Positions 7,423 to 15,558 of a stretch of 64,000 nt of DNA are shown here, one piece after another. The DNA comes from Leptolinea sp964446955. GTDB lineage: Bacteria; Chloroflexota; Anaerolineae; Anaerolineales; Anaerolineaceae. The stretch is from the NCBI GenBank assembly GCA_964446955.1, contig CAYUQJ010000001.1, forward strand, positions 1 through 64,000, written 5' to 3'. The position numbers were made by a program, and so were the translations under genes. Positions within the stretch are counted from its first letter, which is position 1; each line of letters begins with the position of its first letter. The notes beneath the pieces are model-generated. The model ran no database searches, was not told the DNA's origin, and saw nothing but the letters and a program-made list of their open reading frames with translations.

Positions 7423-8772
7423 TTGCGTTTTTATTCATTTATTTCCCGCACTTGTATTTTGTCCAGTATGGTTATCACCTGGAACCTTAATCCAATTCTA
7501 AACCGTCCAATATCGGCCGATTGGTGCCAATGTGTTATTTTTCTTTTGAACATTCTGGGTATTGACCAGATCCCCGGGGAGTACTGGACTGCGGAATCAC
7601 TGGCAATTCCTGATGAGTTTGGGATGACATGGATGGATTATCAGGGATACTCACAGCGTTCTCCCGGCGAAATACCACAGACAGGTGACCTTCTGGTATT
7701 GCTTGGAGGCGCGGAAGTTGTTACGGTGCAGGAGTGGAGTGGGGAGGAACATCTTGTTCCAGTTCCGGTCGATGTATGGGCCGGGCACATAGGGATCGTA
7801 CTGGATGCTAAAGAGGTGGAGTTTGAACAAAAGGCGTATTTCCAAATACGCTTATTGAGCGCTAATTGGGGTGTTAATGCCAACTACCTCGGGGTTGTCG
7901 GTTCGTGTTACAACGTGGATTCTTCGGAATTTCTTGTTTCCAGGGGTGATGATAAGGCCAAGTTTTTCCATGAGACTGATCCAAGGAAAATGCGGGAACG
8001 AATGGTCAATCGGGCTGAACGCTGGTCGCAATTGGGATTGGCCGAAAACGGAAACAGCACATTGGATGGATTCCCGGTCACACCATCCGGTTTTGTCAGC
8101 CATGTGATGCGGCCGGTAGGAAATGAGCCGCTTGTACCTTTGATCAGGGATATCAGTGCCGAATTGCTACCCATCGAGCCGAAAGATCTTGTTTCCGGAG
8201 ATATTGTTGTAATTGGCAGGGAGAACAATCCCGGATTTGGGTTTATCGTTGAGCCGGGTCTCGTTACTGGTACGCGAACATGGACCGGGAGTCTGATACA
8301 TTTTTTGCCTGGCGGTAAGGTCTCGGCTACTGAGGAGTGGACTGCCACCCTTTCAGGAACCAATTGGGTAAGAGTGGCTTCAGGCGGTGGGTCAGCCAGA
8401 ATCCGATTCTTTCGATACCGGAGTTTGCCGGGATACCTTTTTCTAAAGACGACCGATCCCCTGCGAGTTGTAAATCAAGACGCACAGCAACAATTGGAGT
8501 TGTATCTTGGGAACGGGGGAGGAAGTTCCCTGACAATGCGGTCAATTTCAATTGATCTGTACCGGATTTCTGAGGAGGTGAGGACATCTCCCAAACCGGA
8601 TGATCAGTATTACAAGTACCTCAACGATAATGTTTTTAAGGCGGGAGAAAGCCAAAAAATTAAAATAGACATATCAACGATTTTGCCCGGTAATTACAGG
8701 CTCTTAGTCAAATACACGCTTGAAAATGATCAAGAGGAAACAGCCGGGGAAGTATTGTTTAGTGTTAAATAG
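7423..8772 (+). CDS. Two-module CHAP/NlpC-like protein with C-terminal beta domain
   Basis: A 449-residue protein that I do not recognise as a named family. Residues 30-150 have the order of a CHAP or NlpC/P60 amidase: DWCQCVIFLL (Cys37 the likely nucleophile), TGDLLVLLGG, AGHIGIVLD (His) and SANWG (polar third residue). Residues 215-290 appear to repeat this plan (PSGFVSHVM, SGDIVVIG, GFGFIVEPG) without a Cys or the matching His. The last 130 residues are probably beta-rich. The TTG at 7423 follows CAAGGA; the next ATG (7468) has no Shine-Dalgarno. The N-terminus is weakly hydrophobic, so export is uncertain. Cell-wall hydrolysis is an inference only. Confidence 0.55.
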   Translation: MRFYSFISRTCILSSMVITWNLNPILNRPISADWCQCVIFLLNILGIDQIPGEYWTAESLAIPDEFGMTWMDYQGYSQRSPGEIPQTGDLLVLLGGAEVVTVQEWSGEEHLVPVPVDVWAGHIGIVLDAKEVEFEQKAYFQIRLLSANWGVNANYLGVVGSCYNVDSSEFLVSRGDDKAKFFHETDPRKMRERMVNRAERWSQLGLAENGNSTLDGFPVTPSGFVSHVMRPVGNEPLVPLIRDISAELLPIEPKDLVSGDIVVIGRENNPGFGFIVEPGLVTGTRTWTGSLIHFLPGGKVSATEEWTATLSGTNWVRVASGGGSARIRFFRYRSLPGYLFLKTTDPLRVVNQDAQQQLELYLGNGGGSSLTMRSISIDLYRISEEVRTSPKPDDQYYKYLNDNVFKAGESQKIKIDISTILPGNYRLLVKYTLENDQEETAGEVLFSVK

Positions 8773-8775
8773 ATA

Positions 8776-9072
8776 TCAGGGAAATATTTCATTTAAGATA
8801 GGTTCATAAAAACAGCGACAGCCATACTCATGAGAGCACCCAACGACTGGTAATACAGGCACATTTTCTTTCGAGTAAGTTCCTTCCACTTTTCGGCAGG
8901 CAGGACAGCAATCTGCCGATACCGCGATCCGTATGTATTCAACCCGGGGGTTCTCTTTGTATTTCTTGAGCGCAACAGCCTGTTCGGAGTAAAGAGTTAG
9001 ATCAGCCTGACAGAAGGGGCAAATGGTTTCACTATCCGGTGATTGGTTGTGGCAGATCGAGCATGTTTGCAC
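8776..9072 (-). CDS. Small zinc-ribbon protein
   Basis: A 98-residue protein with three Cys pairs: CSIC and CPFC form an N-terminal zinc ribbon (residues 4-21), and CCPAC plus GCSHEYGCRC are in the second half, suggesting one or two bound zinc ions. The GTG start at 9072 has GAGGAG about 8 nt upstream. It converges with the CHAP-like gene (3 nt between stops) and follows the receiver gene at some distance. The function is unknown. No DNA-binding or enzyme motif is seen. Confidence 0.7.
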   Translation of the reverse strand: MQTCSICHNQSPDSETICPFCQADLTLYSEQAVALKKYKENPRVEYIRIAVSADCCPACRKVEGTYSKENVPVLPVVGCSHEYGCRCFYEPILNEIFP

Positions 9073-9119
9073 AGTAGTCTCTCCTCATGATATGAGTAAT
9101 TCTACTATGCTGAGCCGTT

Positions 9120-9512
9120 TTATATGGCTGCGTGTGTAACGATCAGTGCAGGTGTTTGATTGGTCCGGGCAAACTTCTGAACATATGCATGCAGGATGTT
9201 TTGTGACACCGGTTTAACCAGATAATCATCCGCTCCTGCGTCAAGCACTTCTGCGATTATTTCAGTTGAATCCAGTGCCGAGAGGATAAGGACTGGTACC
9301 TGGCTGTGTTGGCGGATCGCTTTGCAGACCTGTCGTCCGTCCATCTCAGGCATCCAAAGGTCAAGGAGGATCAGATCAGGATTGTGTTTCTTGGCTAATT
9401 CAATCCCTTCGGCGGGGAAATTGGTTGAAATTACCTCAGCAGGATAAGTGGATAGTAACAACCGGAGTAGATCTGTTGAGGCTGGATCATCATCTATTAC
9501 AAGAATACGCAC
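9120..9512 (-). CDS. Stand-alone response-regulator receiver domain
   Basis: A 130-residue CheY-like receiver. It has ILVIDDDPAS at the N-terminus (acidic pocket), the phospho-acceptor Asp in LILLDLWMPEMDG, the conserved Ser in ILSALDS and the Lys in YLVKPVS. There is no output domain. The GTG start at 9512 follows TGGAGGAAAA, an ideal ribosome-binding site; the longer frame upstream has none. No kinase gene is adjacent. The cytosolic sensor kinase at 53.8-55.4 kb is also an orphan, but a pairing is only a guess. Confidence 0.9.
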   Translation of the reverse strand: MRILVIDDDPASTDLLRLLLSTYPAEVISTNFPAEGIELAKKHNPDLILLDLWMPEMDGRQVCKAIRQHSQVPVLILSALDSTEIIAEVLDAGADDYLVKPVSQNILHAYVQKFARTNQTPALIVTHAAI

Positions 9513-9622
9513 TTTTCCTCCAGTAACCATTACGCATATTATGCAGCAGAAAGCGGAATTACTACCTTTCATCTTCTTTACAGTAAAAATAAAAAAATAA
9601 TTCTAAAATGTGGGTTTCCTTG

Positions 9623-9631
9623 TGGTAGAAT
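9623..9631 (+). promoter_or_regulatory. Possible extended -10 element for ppdK
   Basis: TGG-TAGAAT at 9623-9631 resembles an extended -10 element. No good -35 hexamer is seen. It lies about 75 nt before the ppdK start, in the AT-rich divergent spacer. Confidence 0.35.
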
Positions 9632-9703
9632 CCAATATTTAAAGCGCATATTGCGGTTTTTCCCGAAAGATCGCACTAATTGTCATATTCTCAGGAGGCA
9701 CAC

Positions 9704-12517
9704 ATGGTTCAAAAGAAATGGGTTTATCTGTTCAATGAAGTTGAACAGGCTGAAAAATATTGCGGCGGAGACTGGGAAAAGGTCCGCGGTTTGCTGGGCG
9801 GTAAAGGTGCTAACCTTGCCGACATGACCCGGATCGATCTTCCCGTTCCACCTTTCTTCACAGTGACTACTGAAGCATGCAATGCTTATCAGCCCATTGG
9901 AAAGTTCCCGGAAGGTCAGTGGGATCAGATGATGGAATCATTAAAAGCGGTCGAAAAAGCTGCCGATAAGAAGTTCGGCGATCCCAAGAATCCGCTCTTG
10001 GTTTCCTGCCGATCCGGCGCGAAATTCTCCATGCCCGGTATGATGGATACCGTCCTGAACATCGGCTTGAATGATGAAACCGCCAAGGGAATGGTTGAAC
10101 TGACCAAGAATGAACGGTTTGTGTATGACTCATACCGCCGCCTGATTCAAATGTTCGGTTCGGTTGTGCTTGGGCTGCCGGATGAAGCATTTGAAGACGT
10201 TCTGGAAGATATGAAGAAGGAAAAAGGCGCCAAAGTCGATACCGAATTGAACGCGGAAGACTTGAAAGATCTGGTTGAGAAATTCAAAGCCGTAACCAAG
10301 AAACACAAAAAAGAATTTCCCCAGGATGTTTTTGAACAGTTGAAATTGGCTACCGAAGCTGTTTTCAAATCCTGGAATGGCAAGCGTGCTGTAGATTATC
10401 GCCGCGCTACCAATATCCCCGATGATCTCGGTACTGCTGTCAACATTGTGACCATGGTCTTCGGTAACATGGGCAACGACTCCGGTACCGGTGTGGCCTT
10501 TACCCGCAACCCGGCCAACGGTGAGCGCAAAATGTACGGCGATTATCTCCTGAATGCTCAGGGAGAGGATGTTGTTGCCGGTATCCGCAATACTGAAAAG
10601 ATTGAAAATCTGGCGAAAGACCTGAAACCCGCCTACGACACTTTCATAGATATCTGCAAGAAGCTAGAACTTCACTACAAAGATATGCAGGATGTTGAGT
10701 TCACTATTGAACGCGGCCGCCTGTGGATGCTGCAGACCCGCAACGGAAAACGCACCGCTGCCGCTGCCATTAAAGTGGCCTTTGACATGGTACAGGAAGG
10801 CCTCATTAGTAAAGAAGAGGCTGTTCTTCGCGTTTCCACTGATAATGTCGATTCCATGCTGCACCCGCAGTTTGACCAGGAAGATAAGAAACTGGCTAAG
10901 AAAGAAGGCCGCTTCTACGCCTCCGGTGTCAATGCCTCTCCTGGTTCCGCTGTTGGACAGATCTACTTTGATGCTGATTTGACCGAACAGATGGCCAAAG
11001 AAGAAAAACAGGATGTCATCATGGTCCGCCCGTTCACCAAACCGGATGACGTGCATGGTATGCTGGCTGCCAAAGGTATTCTGACATCCGAAGGTGGAGC
11101 TACATCCCACGCGGCGGTTGTTGCACGGCAGTTTGGCGTCCCCTGTATTGTCGGTGCGTCTTCCATCAAGATCGATCTCGACAAACGTCAGATGGTCTGC
11201 GATGATAAAGTCGTCAAAGAAGGCGAATGGATCTCTGTGGATGGTTCCACCGGTGAAGTTTTCCTTGGCAAGATCAAATCATTCAGCCCGTCCCTGGAAG
11301 AACAGAAAGAGCTGTTGACTCTCTTGAATTGGGCTGATGAGATCTGCGCGCGTCCCGATGTCCGCGCCAAGATGGGCGTCACCGGACCGAAACGCGGTCT
11401 GCAGGTTTGGGCCAATGCGGATTATCCGAAAGATGCCCAACGTGCCCGCAGCTACGGAGCTGTTGGTATTGGACTGTGTCGTACCGAGCACATGTTCTTC
11501 GAGCCCGAACGTTTGCCGATCGTACAGCGCATGATCCTGGCTACATCCAGCGAAGCTCGCACAGCCGCGTTGGATGAATTGTTGCCTTCACAGCGTGCTG
11601 ACTTCGAAGGTCTGTTCCGCGCGATGGTTGACAATGACAAAGACAAGAACGGTTATCCGGTAATCATCCGCCTCATTGACCCGCCGTTGCATGAGTTCCT
11701 GCCAGCCGCAGAAGAGCTGAATGACAAGATCGTCACCCAGCGCATTGCGAATCTGGCCGGTTACACCCTGGGTAAAGGCGACACCAAAGAGATCCAGGAA
11801 GCTGAGAAGATGCTGCATGCCGTGGAAGCACTGCATGAAAGCAACCCGATGATGGGTCTGCGTGGTGTCCGCCTCAGCATTGCCATGCCTGAGATCGTGG
11901 AAATGCAGGTCCGCGCCATCTTTGAAGCGGCTGCCAATGCAGCCCTCGATGGTTTCAAACCGAAACCGGAAGTGATGATCCCGCTGACCGGTCATGTCAA
12001 TGAACTGAAATGGATCCAGCCGAAACTGGAGCGCATTGCCAAAGCAGTCATGGACGAAAAGAAAGTCAAATTCGCCTACAAATTCGGTACCATGATCGAA
12101 ATCCCACGCGCCGCTGTTACCGCCGAAGAGATCGCCGGATTGGCAGAGTTCTTCTCCTTTGGTACCAACGACCTGACCCAGATGACCTTCGGTTACAGCC
12201 GTGACGATGCCGAGCGCAATTTCCTCATCACCTACGTTGAACAGGGTATCCTGCCGAAGAATCCCTTCCAGACCCTGGATCGCGAAGGTGTAGGCCGCTT
12301 GATGCGCGTCGCTGTGGAAGATGGCCGTAAAGCCCGTCCTGAACTGGAAGTTGGTATCTGCGGTGAGCATGGTGGTGATCCGAACTCCATCGAGTTCTGC
12401 CACATGATCGGAAACAATTATGTTTCCTGCTCTCCGTTCCGTGTTCCGGTTGCCCGTCTGGCCGCCGCACATGCCGCGTTGAAATTCTCAAGCGGCAAGG
12501 AAAATACCGACAAGTAA
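9704..12517 (+). CDS. ppdK: Pyruvate, phosphate dikinase
   Basis: Interconverts pyruvate, ATP and phosphate with PEP, AMP and pyrophosphate. The 937-residue protein has the ATP-grasp N-terminal region (LLGGKGANLADM and SCRSGAKFSMPGMMDT). Its swivelling domain carries the phospho-histidine in GGATSHAAVVARQFG. The C-terminal TIM barrel binds PEP/pyruvate (LIDPPLHEFLP, GICGEHGGDP). It is somewhat longer than the typical 875 residues. AGGAGG precedes the ATG at 9704. It is a single gene ended by a strong bidirectional terminator. With gap and pgk elsewhere in the window it fits PPi-linked glycolysis or gluconeogenesis. Confidence 0.97.
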   Translation: MVQKKWVYLFNEVEQAEKYCGGDWEKVRGLLGGKGANLADMTRIDLPVPPFFTVTTEACNAYQPIGKFPEGQWDQMMESLKAVEKAADKKFGDPKNPLLVSCRSGAKFSMPGMMDTVLNIGLNDETAKGMVELTKNERFVYDSYRRLIQMFGSVVLGLPDEAFEDVLEDMKKEKGAKVDTELNAEDLKDLVEKFKAVTKKHKKEFPQDVFEQLKLATEAVFKSWNGKRAVDYRRATNIPDDLGTAVNIVTMVFGNMGNDSGTGVAFTRNPANGERKMYGDYLLNAQGEDVVAGIRNTEKIENLAKDLKPAYDTFIDICKKLELHYKDMQDVEFTIERGRLWMLQTRNGKRTAAAAIKVAFDMVQEGLISKEEAVLRVSTDNVDSMLHPQFDQEDKKLAKKEGRFYASGVNASPGSAVGQIYFDADLTEQMAKEEKQDVIMVRPFTKPDDVHGMLAAKGILTSEGGATSHAAVVARQFGVPCIVGASSIKIDLDKRQMVCDDKVVKEGEWISVDGSTGEVFLGKIKSFSPSLEEQKELLTLLNWADEICARPDVRAKMGVTGPKRGLQVWANADYPKDAQRARSYGAVGIGLCRTEHMFFEPERLPIVQRMILATSSEARTAALDELLPSQRADFEGLFRAMVDNDKDKNGYPVIIRLIDPPLHEFLPAAEELNDKIVTQRIANLAGYTLGKGDTKEIQEAEKMLHAVEALHESNPMMGLRGVRLSIAMPEIVEMQVRAIFEAAANAALDGFKPKPEVMIPLTGHVNELKWIQPKLERIAKAVMDEKKVKFAYKFGTMIEIPRAAVTAEEIAGLAEFFSFGTNDLTQMTFGYSRDDAERNFLITYVEQGILPKNPFQTLDREGVGRLMRVAVEDGRKARPELEVGICGEHGGDPNSIEFCHMIGNNYVSCSPFRVPVARLAAAHAALKFSSGKENTDK

Positions 12518-12543
12518 AAAAAGTCCGGTAGAAATTGAAAGAA

Positions 12544-12573
12544 AAAGCACGCTCGCGAGAGCGTGCTTTTTTT
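12544..12573 (+). terminator. Bidirectional terminator between ppdK and corA
   Basis: An 11 bp perfect stem (12544-12554 with 12559-12569) has a GCGA tetraloop. A T run follows on the plus strand, and an A run precedes it, giving Ts on the minus strand. It should end both convergent transcripts. Confidence 0.92.
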
Positions 12574-12576
12574 GCA

Positions 12577-13509
12577 TTAGAACCAGTCTCTTTTCAGAAA
12601 AGCGTATACCACGAAACCCATCAAGACAAGAAACAAAAGAATAATCCCGATGTAGGCATATTGGTGATCGGCGTAGGGCAGGGCCACGTTCATACCGAAA
12701 TAACCAACCACTATTGATGGAATGCTCAACACAATGGTCATGGATGCCAAAAATTTCATCACCTCGTTGACATTGTTGGAAATGATGGTCGCAAAGGATT
12801 CCACCATGGAGTTCATAATATTGGTGCTGATCTCGGTCATACTGATGGCCTGTTGGTTTTCCGTGATCACATCTTCCAGAAGATCTTCGTCTTCCGGATA
12901 CTGGGTAAAAAGTTGCATCCGTTGCAGGCGTTCCATGAGCACTTCGTTGGATTTAATACCCTGGGTGAAGTAGACCAGCGATTTTTGATATTTTAGTAAT
13001 TCCATGACTTCTTTGTTTTTGATTGAAGATTCTAGACGGTCTTCAACCTGGTCCGTCAGTTTGTTGATCTCTCGCAGGAAGACGAGATAATTGTTGGCCA
13101 CATTCAGAAGCATGCGTAATATGAACCGGTATCTCTTTCCGGTAGAGAACCCACGCATTTTTCCCGCCGCGAAATCTTCCAACAACCCGAAGGGTTGTCG
13201 GGTGACTGTCATGATAAATTTGCCCGTGACAATTATGCCCAGTGGCATGGTTGAATATGGAATATCCGATGTCGTCCCCTGAAAGTAAGGCACTCTTACA
13301 ATGATAAGCAGAGTTCCATCATCTTCCCGTTCCGTACGGGATAGTTCGTCAATATCCAGCGGATAAGTAATAAATTCGCGGGGGATGTGGCTATCTGTCA
13401 GTTGATTGATCTCTTCTGGCGTTGGGTCAACAACTTTGATCCAGCAATTATTGACGATCTCAGGAAATTTCTCAACACCATTCTCGGTGGTCTTGTAAAT
13501 GTGGATCAT
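12577..13509 (-). CDS. corA: CorA-family divalent cation transporter
   Basis: A 310-residue inner-membrane channel for Mg2+ or a related divalent ion. A long cytosolic N-terminal domain with a helical stalk (residues 130-245) leads to two C-terminal transmembrane helices. The signature YFGMN lies at the end of the first (near residue 275), followed by a short acidic-poor loop and the second helix ending in FLKRDWF. The ATG at 13509 has GGGGAGGTG in front; an in-frame extension of 32 residues lacks one and begins in low-quality sequence. The substrate (Mg, Co or Ni) cannot be set from the sequence. Confidence 0.9.
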   Translation of the reverse strand: MIHIYKTTENGVEKFPEIVNNCWIKVVDPTPEEINQLTDSHIPREFITYPLDIDELSRTEREDDGTLLIIVRVPYFQGTTSDIPYSTMPLGIIVTGKFIMTVTRQPFGLLEDFAAGKMRGFSTGKRYRFILRMLLNVANNYLVFLREINKLTDQVEDRLESSIKNKEVMELLKYQKSLVYFTQGIKSNEVLMERLQRMQLFTQYPEDEDLLEDVITENQQAISMTEISTNIMNSMVESFATIISNNVNEVMKFLASMTIVLSIPSIVVGYFGMNVALPYADHQYAYIGIILLFLVLMGFVVYAFLKRDWF

Positions 13510-13587
13510 GGGACACCTCCCCGAAGATGGAATGGCCGGAATGACGCGGCATACGATTTTACCCTCAAGCCGTAAAACTTGTAAGGT

Positions 13588-13623
13588 GCAAAAAAAGGAC
13601 TGCAAATGAATTGCAGCCCTTTT
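13588..13623 (-). terminator. Terminator of the peroxiredoxin gene
   Basis: On the minus strand AAAGGGCTGCAA pairs with TTGCAGTCCTTT (one mismatch, 5-nt loop) and is followed by a run of seven Ts. It lies about 40 nt after the stop at 13660. Confidence 0.9.
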
Positions 13624-13659
13624 CTACTTCTACCTTTATCTCGCGCCGGAGAATGTTGA

Positions 13660-14367
13660 TTAGAATGCGTTCTCTGGTTTCCAGACCTTCCACACCTTGC
13701 CCGCCAGATCAGGTCCGGGTTTCAAGGTGGGTTTGCCAGGCTGCCATCCGGCTGGAGTTACTTCACCTGTAGCTTTTACATGCTGGAAAGCTTTAACCTG
13801 CCGGATCAATTCGGATACATTTCTGCCAACTTCTGGAGTCATAACTTCCATGGCACGGATATTGAAATCCGGGTCAATCAAGAAGCGACCACGGATATCG
13901 ACACCGGCGTCTTCATCATACACGCCATAGATCGTTCCTACACGTCCGCCCGCGTCAGACAGGAGTGGGAAGGGAACTCCGCCATCCACCATTTTTGATA
14001 ATTCTTCTTCCTGCCAGATTTTGTGTGAAAAACGGCTGTCAGTACTGATGGCAAAGATCTCAACGCCAAGTTTCTGTAATTCTGAATGTTTGACGGCAAC
14101 TGCCGTTAATTCAGTCGGTCAGACAAAAGTAAAGTCGCCGGGATAGAAGCAAATAACGATCCATTTCCCCTTGTAATCTGATAATCGAATGTTCTTAAAT
14201 CCACCTCCCTGAAATGCAGACAATTCAAAATCGGGAGCCGGTTTACCAACTCGTGCTTGAACCATTGACACCTCCTTTTCCGGTGATGGGGCGGTAGCCG
14301 GGGACTCGGCTTTTTCAAGGATTGGTCCCTTAGTGGGCTTTACACATCCTTCTGCTTGTTCTGGCAT
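13660..14367 (-). CDS. prxU: Selenocysteine-containing peroxiredoxin (PrxU-like), in-frame UGA
   Basis: Peroxiredoxins reduce hydroperoxides through a peroxidatic Cys in the motif FTFVCPTEL. Here the frame reads FTFV-TGA-PTELTAVAVKH, so TGA (14119-14121) stands exactly at the catalytic position. The frame then continues without a break for 152 more codons with good peroxiredoxin similarity (ISTDSRFSHKIW, FPLLSDAGGRVG, GRFLIDPDF). Read through as Sec, the protein has 235 residues with U83. The usual resolving-Cys motif GEVCPA reads GEVTPAGW, so no resolving Cys is present there. Two starts are possible: ATG 14367 (after AGGAGGG) and ATG 14265 (after AAAGGAGGTG), the latter giving the standard 201-residue length with U49. 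A disrupted pseudogene or sequencing error is the alternative, but there are no other defects. Confidence 0.82.
14082..14121 (-). promoter_or_regulatory. Putative bacterial SECIS hairpin after the in-frame UGA
   Basis: On the minus strand the UGA is followed, after CCGA, by a two-part hairpin. CTGAAT (14109-14114) pairs with ATTCAG (14082-14087), and ACGGC (14102-14106) pairs with GCCGT (14093-14097). The apical loop is AGTT, about 17 nt after the UGA. Bacterial SECIS elements recognised by SelB lie within the coding region just after the UGA and have a G-containing loop, so position and shape fit. The sequence is not conserved enough between species to be certain. Confidence 0.55.
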
Positions 14368-14426
14368 AGACCCTCCTGAAAGAATTTCCGGCGCAGTTCA
14401 GATAAAAAGAACCAGAGAACAATTTA

Positions 14427-14456
14427 AGTATAGCAAAAATTGTCCGAATTGACCAA
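14427..14456 (-). promoter_or_regulatory. Promoter of the peroxiredoxin gene
   Basis: On the minus strand TTGGTC (14451-14456) and TATACT (14427-14432) are 18 nt apart. They are placed to start a transcript about 50 nt before the first ATG. The spacing is slightly long, so confidence is moderate. Confidence 0.5.
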
Positions 14457-14490
14457 ATTAAAGATGGAAGTACTTCTTCAATTGAATTTT

Positions 14491-15543
14491 TTAATGCAGT
14501 TTTTCCGTATGATCAACCAGTTTTCCATCAATATAGGATTGAATGGCTGATTCCGGATCAAGGCAGTCTGTTACAACCGGTCTTATATTTAGTTGTTTCA
14601 AATTCTCGTAGATACTTAATCCCATTCCGCCACAGATAACCGCTTCACAATCAAAAATCGCTCTGGCCATTCCAGAATGTTTAGAATTGGTAGCCGGATC
14701 GGGAATGTTCTGATCCATTTGATTGTTGTTCGTATAGTTGTATCTATATTGTTGATGACTGAGCTTATCCCGCTTTTCCCGGCTGATGATTTTCCCTGCT
14801 TCGATGGAAAAAACCAGATAGTAGGCAGCCCGCCCAAAATGCTGACTGATGTTCACTCCATCGTCTGAAACGACAGCGATCCGGGTGTTGATCTCCCGTT
14901 TTTGCATATCCAATGAAAAGTGCCGGCCGCCTGGTTCCTCATCCTTGTCGGCGGGTGATATAACAAGCATGATTTCTGCGGGTTGATCGCCAATGTTCTT
15001 CCAGCAATGAGGGAGGTGGGATTCGAAAACCAGACTATCCCCCGAGTTCAAAAGAAAGTTTTCATCGTTGATTCGGTATTCAATCTTTCCGATTATGCAA
15101 AAAACAAATTCATATCCTGTGTGGACAATGGGGCAATCACCGCTTCCGGCCCCCGGGGCCATTGTGACCAGAAAAGGTTGAATGGCATTATCTTTCAGAT
15201 TTTCCCCCAGGTTTTCCATCAGTGTGCCGCCGATCCGTGCCTTTGGCCGGTCGTCAGCCGGTGTAAATACGATGCGTTGAAGTTCGGGTTCGGAGTCAAA
15301 AAAATAAGCGATTGGAATTCCAATCGCGTTGGCTAACTGTTGCAATGTGCTTACCGAAGGGGATGTTTTCCCGTTTTCTATCAGGCTGAGAGTATTGATA
15401 TTAAGACCGCTGTGTTCAGAAAGAGCTTTTAGAGAGAGCCCTTTGTTCAATCGGATGGCACGTAAGCGTCTTCCGACCATTTCTTCTGCTGTTAATGATG
15501 GTGCATCCTCAATAAGCTTCTTTCCATTCACAGCGGTCTTCAT
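14491..15543 (-). CDS. XRE-cupin regulator fused to a NifX-like (Fe-Mo cofactor) domain
   Basis: A 350-residue three-part protein. Residues 22-80 are an XRE-type helix-turn-helix (RLRAIRLNKGLSLKALSEHS, then TSPSVSTLQQLANAIG). Residues 120-195 are a cupin (GYEFVFCIIGKIEYRI, GDSLVFESHLPHCWKN). Residues 220-345 resemble the NifX/NifB-C dinitrogenase cofactor domain (ISQHFGRAAYYLVF, DCEAVICGGMGLSIYENL, and a terminal DGKL). The HTH-cupin pair is a common ligand-sensing repressor. The NifX-like part binds metal clusters or thiol ligands in its relatives. It lies 15 nt after osmC, so it is probably co-transcribed with it. There is no nitrogenase in the window. A role in sensing metal or redox state is inferred. 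Confidence 0.8.
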   Translation of the reverse strand: MKTAVNGKKLIEDAPSLTAEEMVGRRLRAIRLNKGLSLKALSEHSGLNINTLSLIENGKTSPSVSTLQQLANAIGIPIAYFFDSEPELQRIVFTPADDRPKARIGGTLMENLGENLKDNAIQPFLVTMAPGAGSGDCPIVHTGYEFVFCIIGKIEYRINDENFLLNSGDSLVFESHLPHCWKNIGDQPAEIMLVISPADKDEEPGGRHFSLDMQKREINTRIAVVSDDGVNISQHFGRAAYYLVFSIEAGKIISREKRDKLSHQQYRYNYTNNNQMDQNIPDPATNSKHSGMARAIFDCEAVICGGMGLSIYENLKQLNIRPVVTDCLDPESAIQSYIDGKLVDHTEKLH

Positions 15544-15558
15544 TGGATTTACTACTTG

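Noticed and set aside
11588..12472. Long open frame (294 codons) antisense to ppdK
   Set aside because: It lies wholly inside ppdK on the other strand, has His/Gly-rich composition typical of a shadow frame, and matches no known protein.
13660..14367. Peroxiredoxin as a pseudogene split by a nonsense mutation
   Set aside because: The TGA falls exactly on the catalytic Cys codon, the frame continues without any other defect, and promoter, RBS and terminator are intact. Sec is the simpler reading, though sequencing error cannot be excluded.
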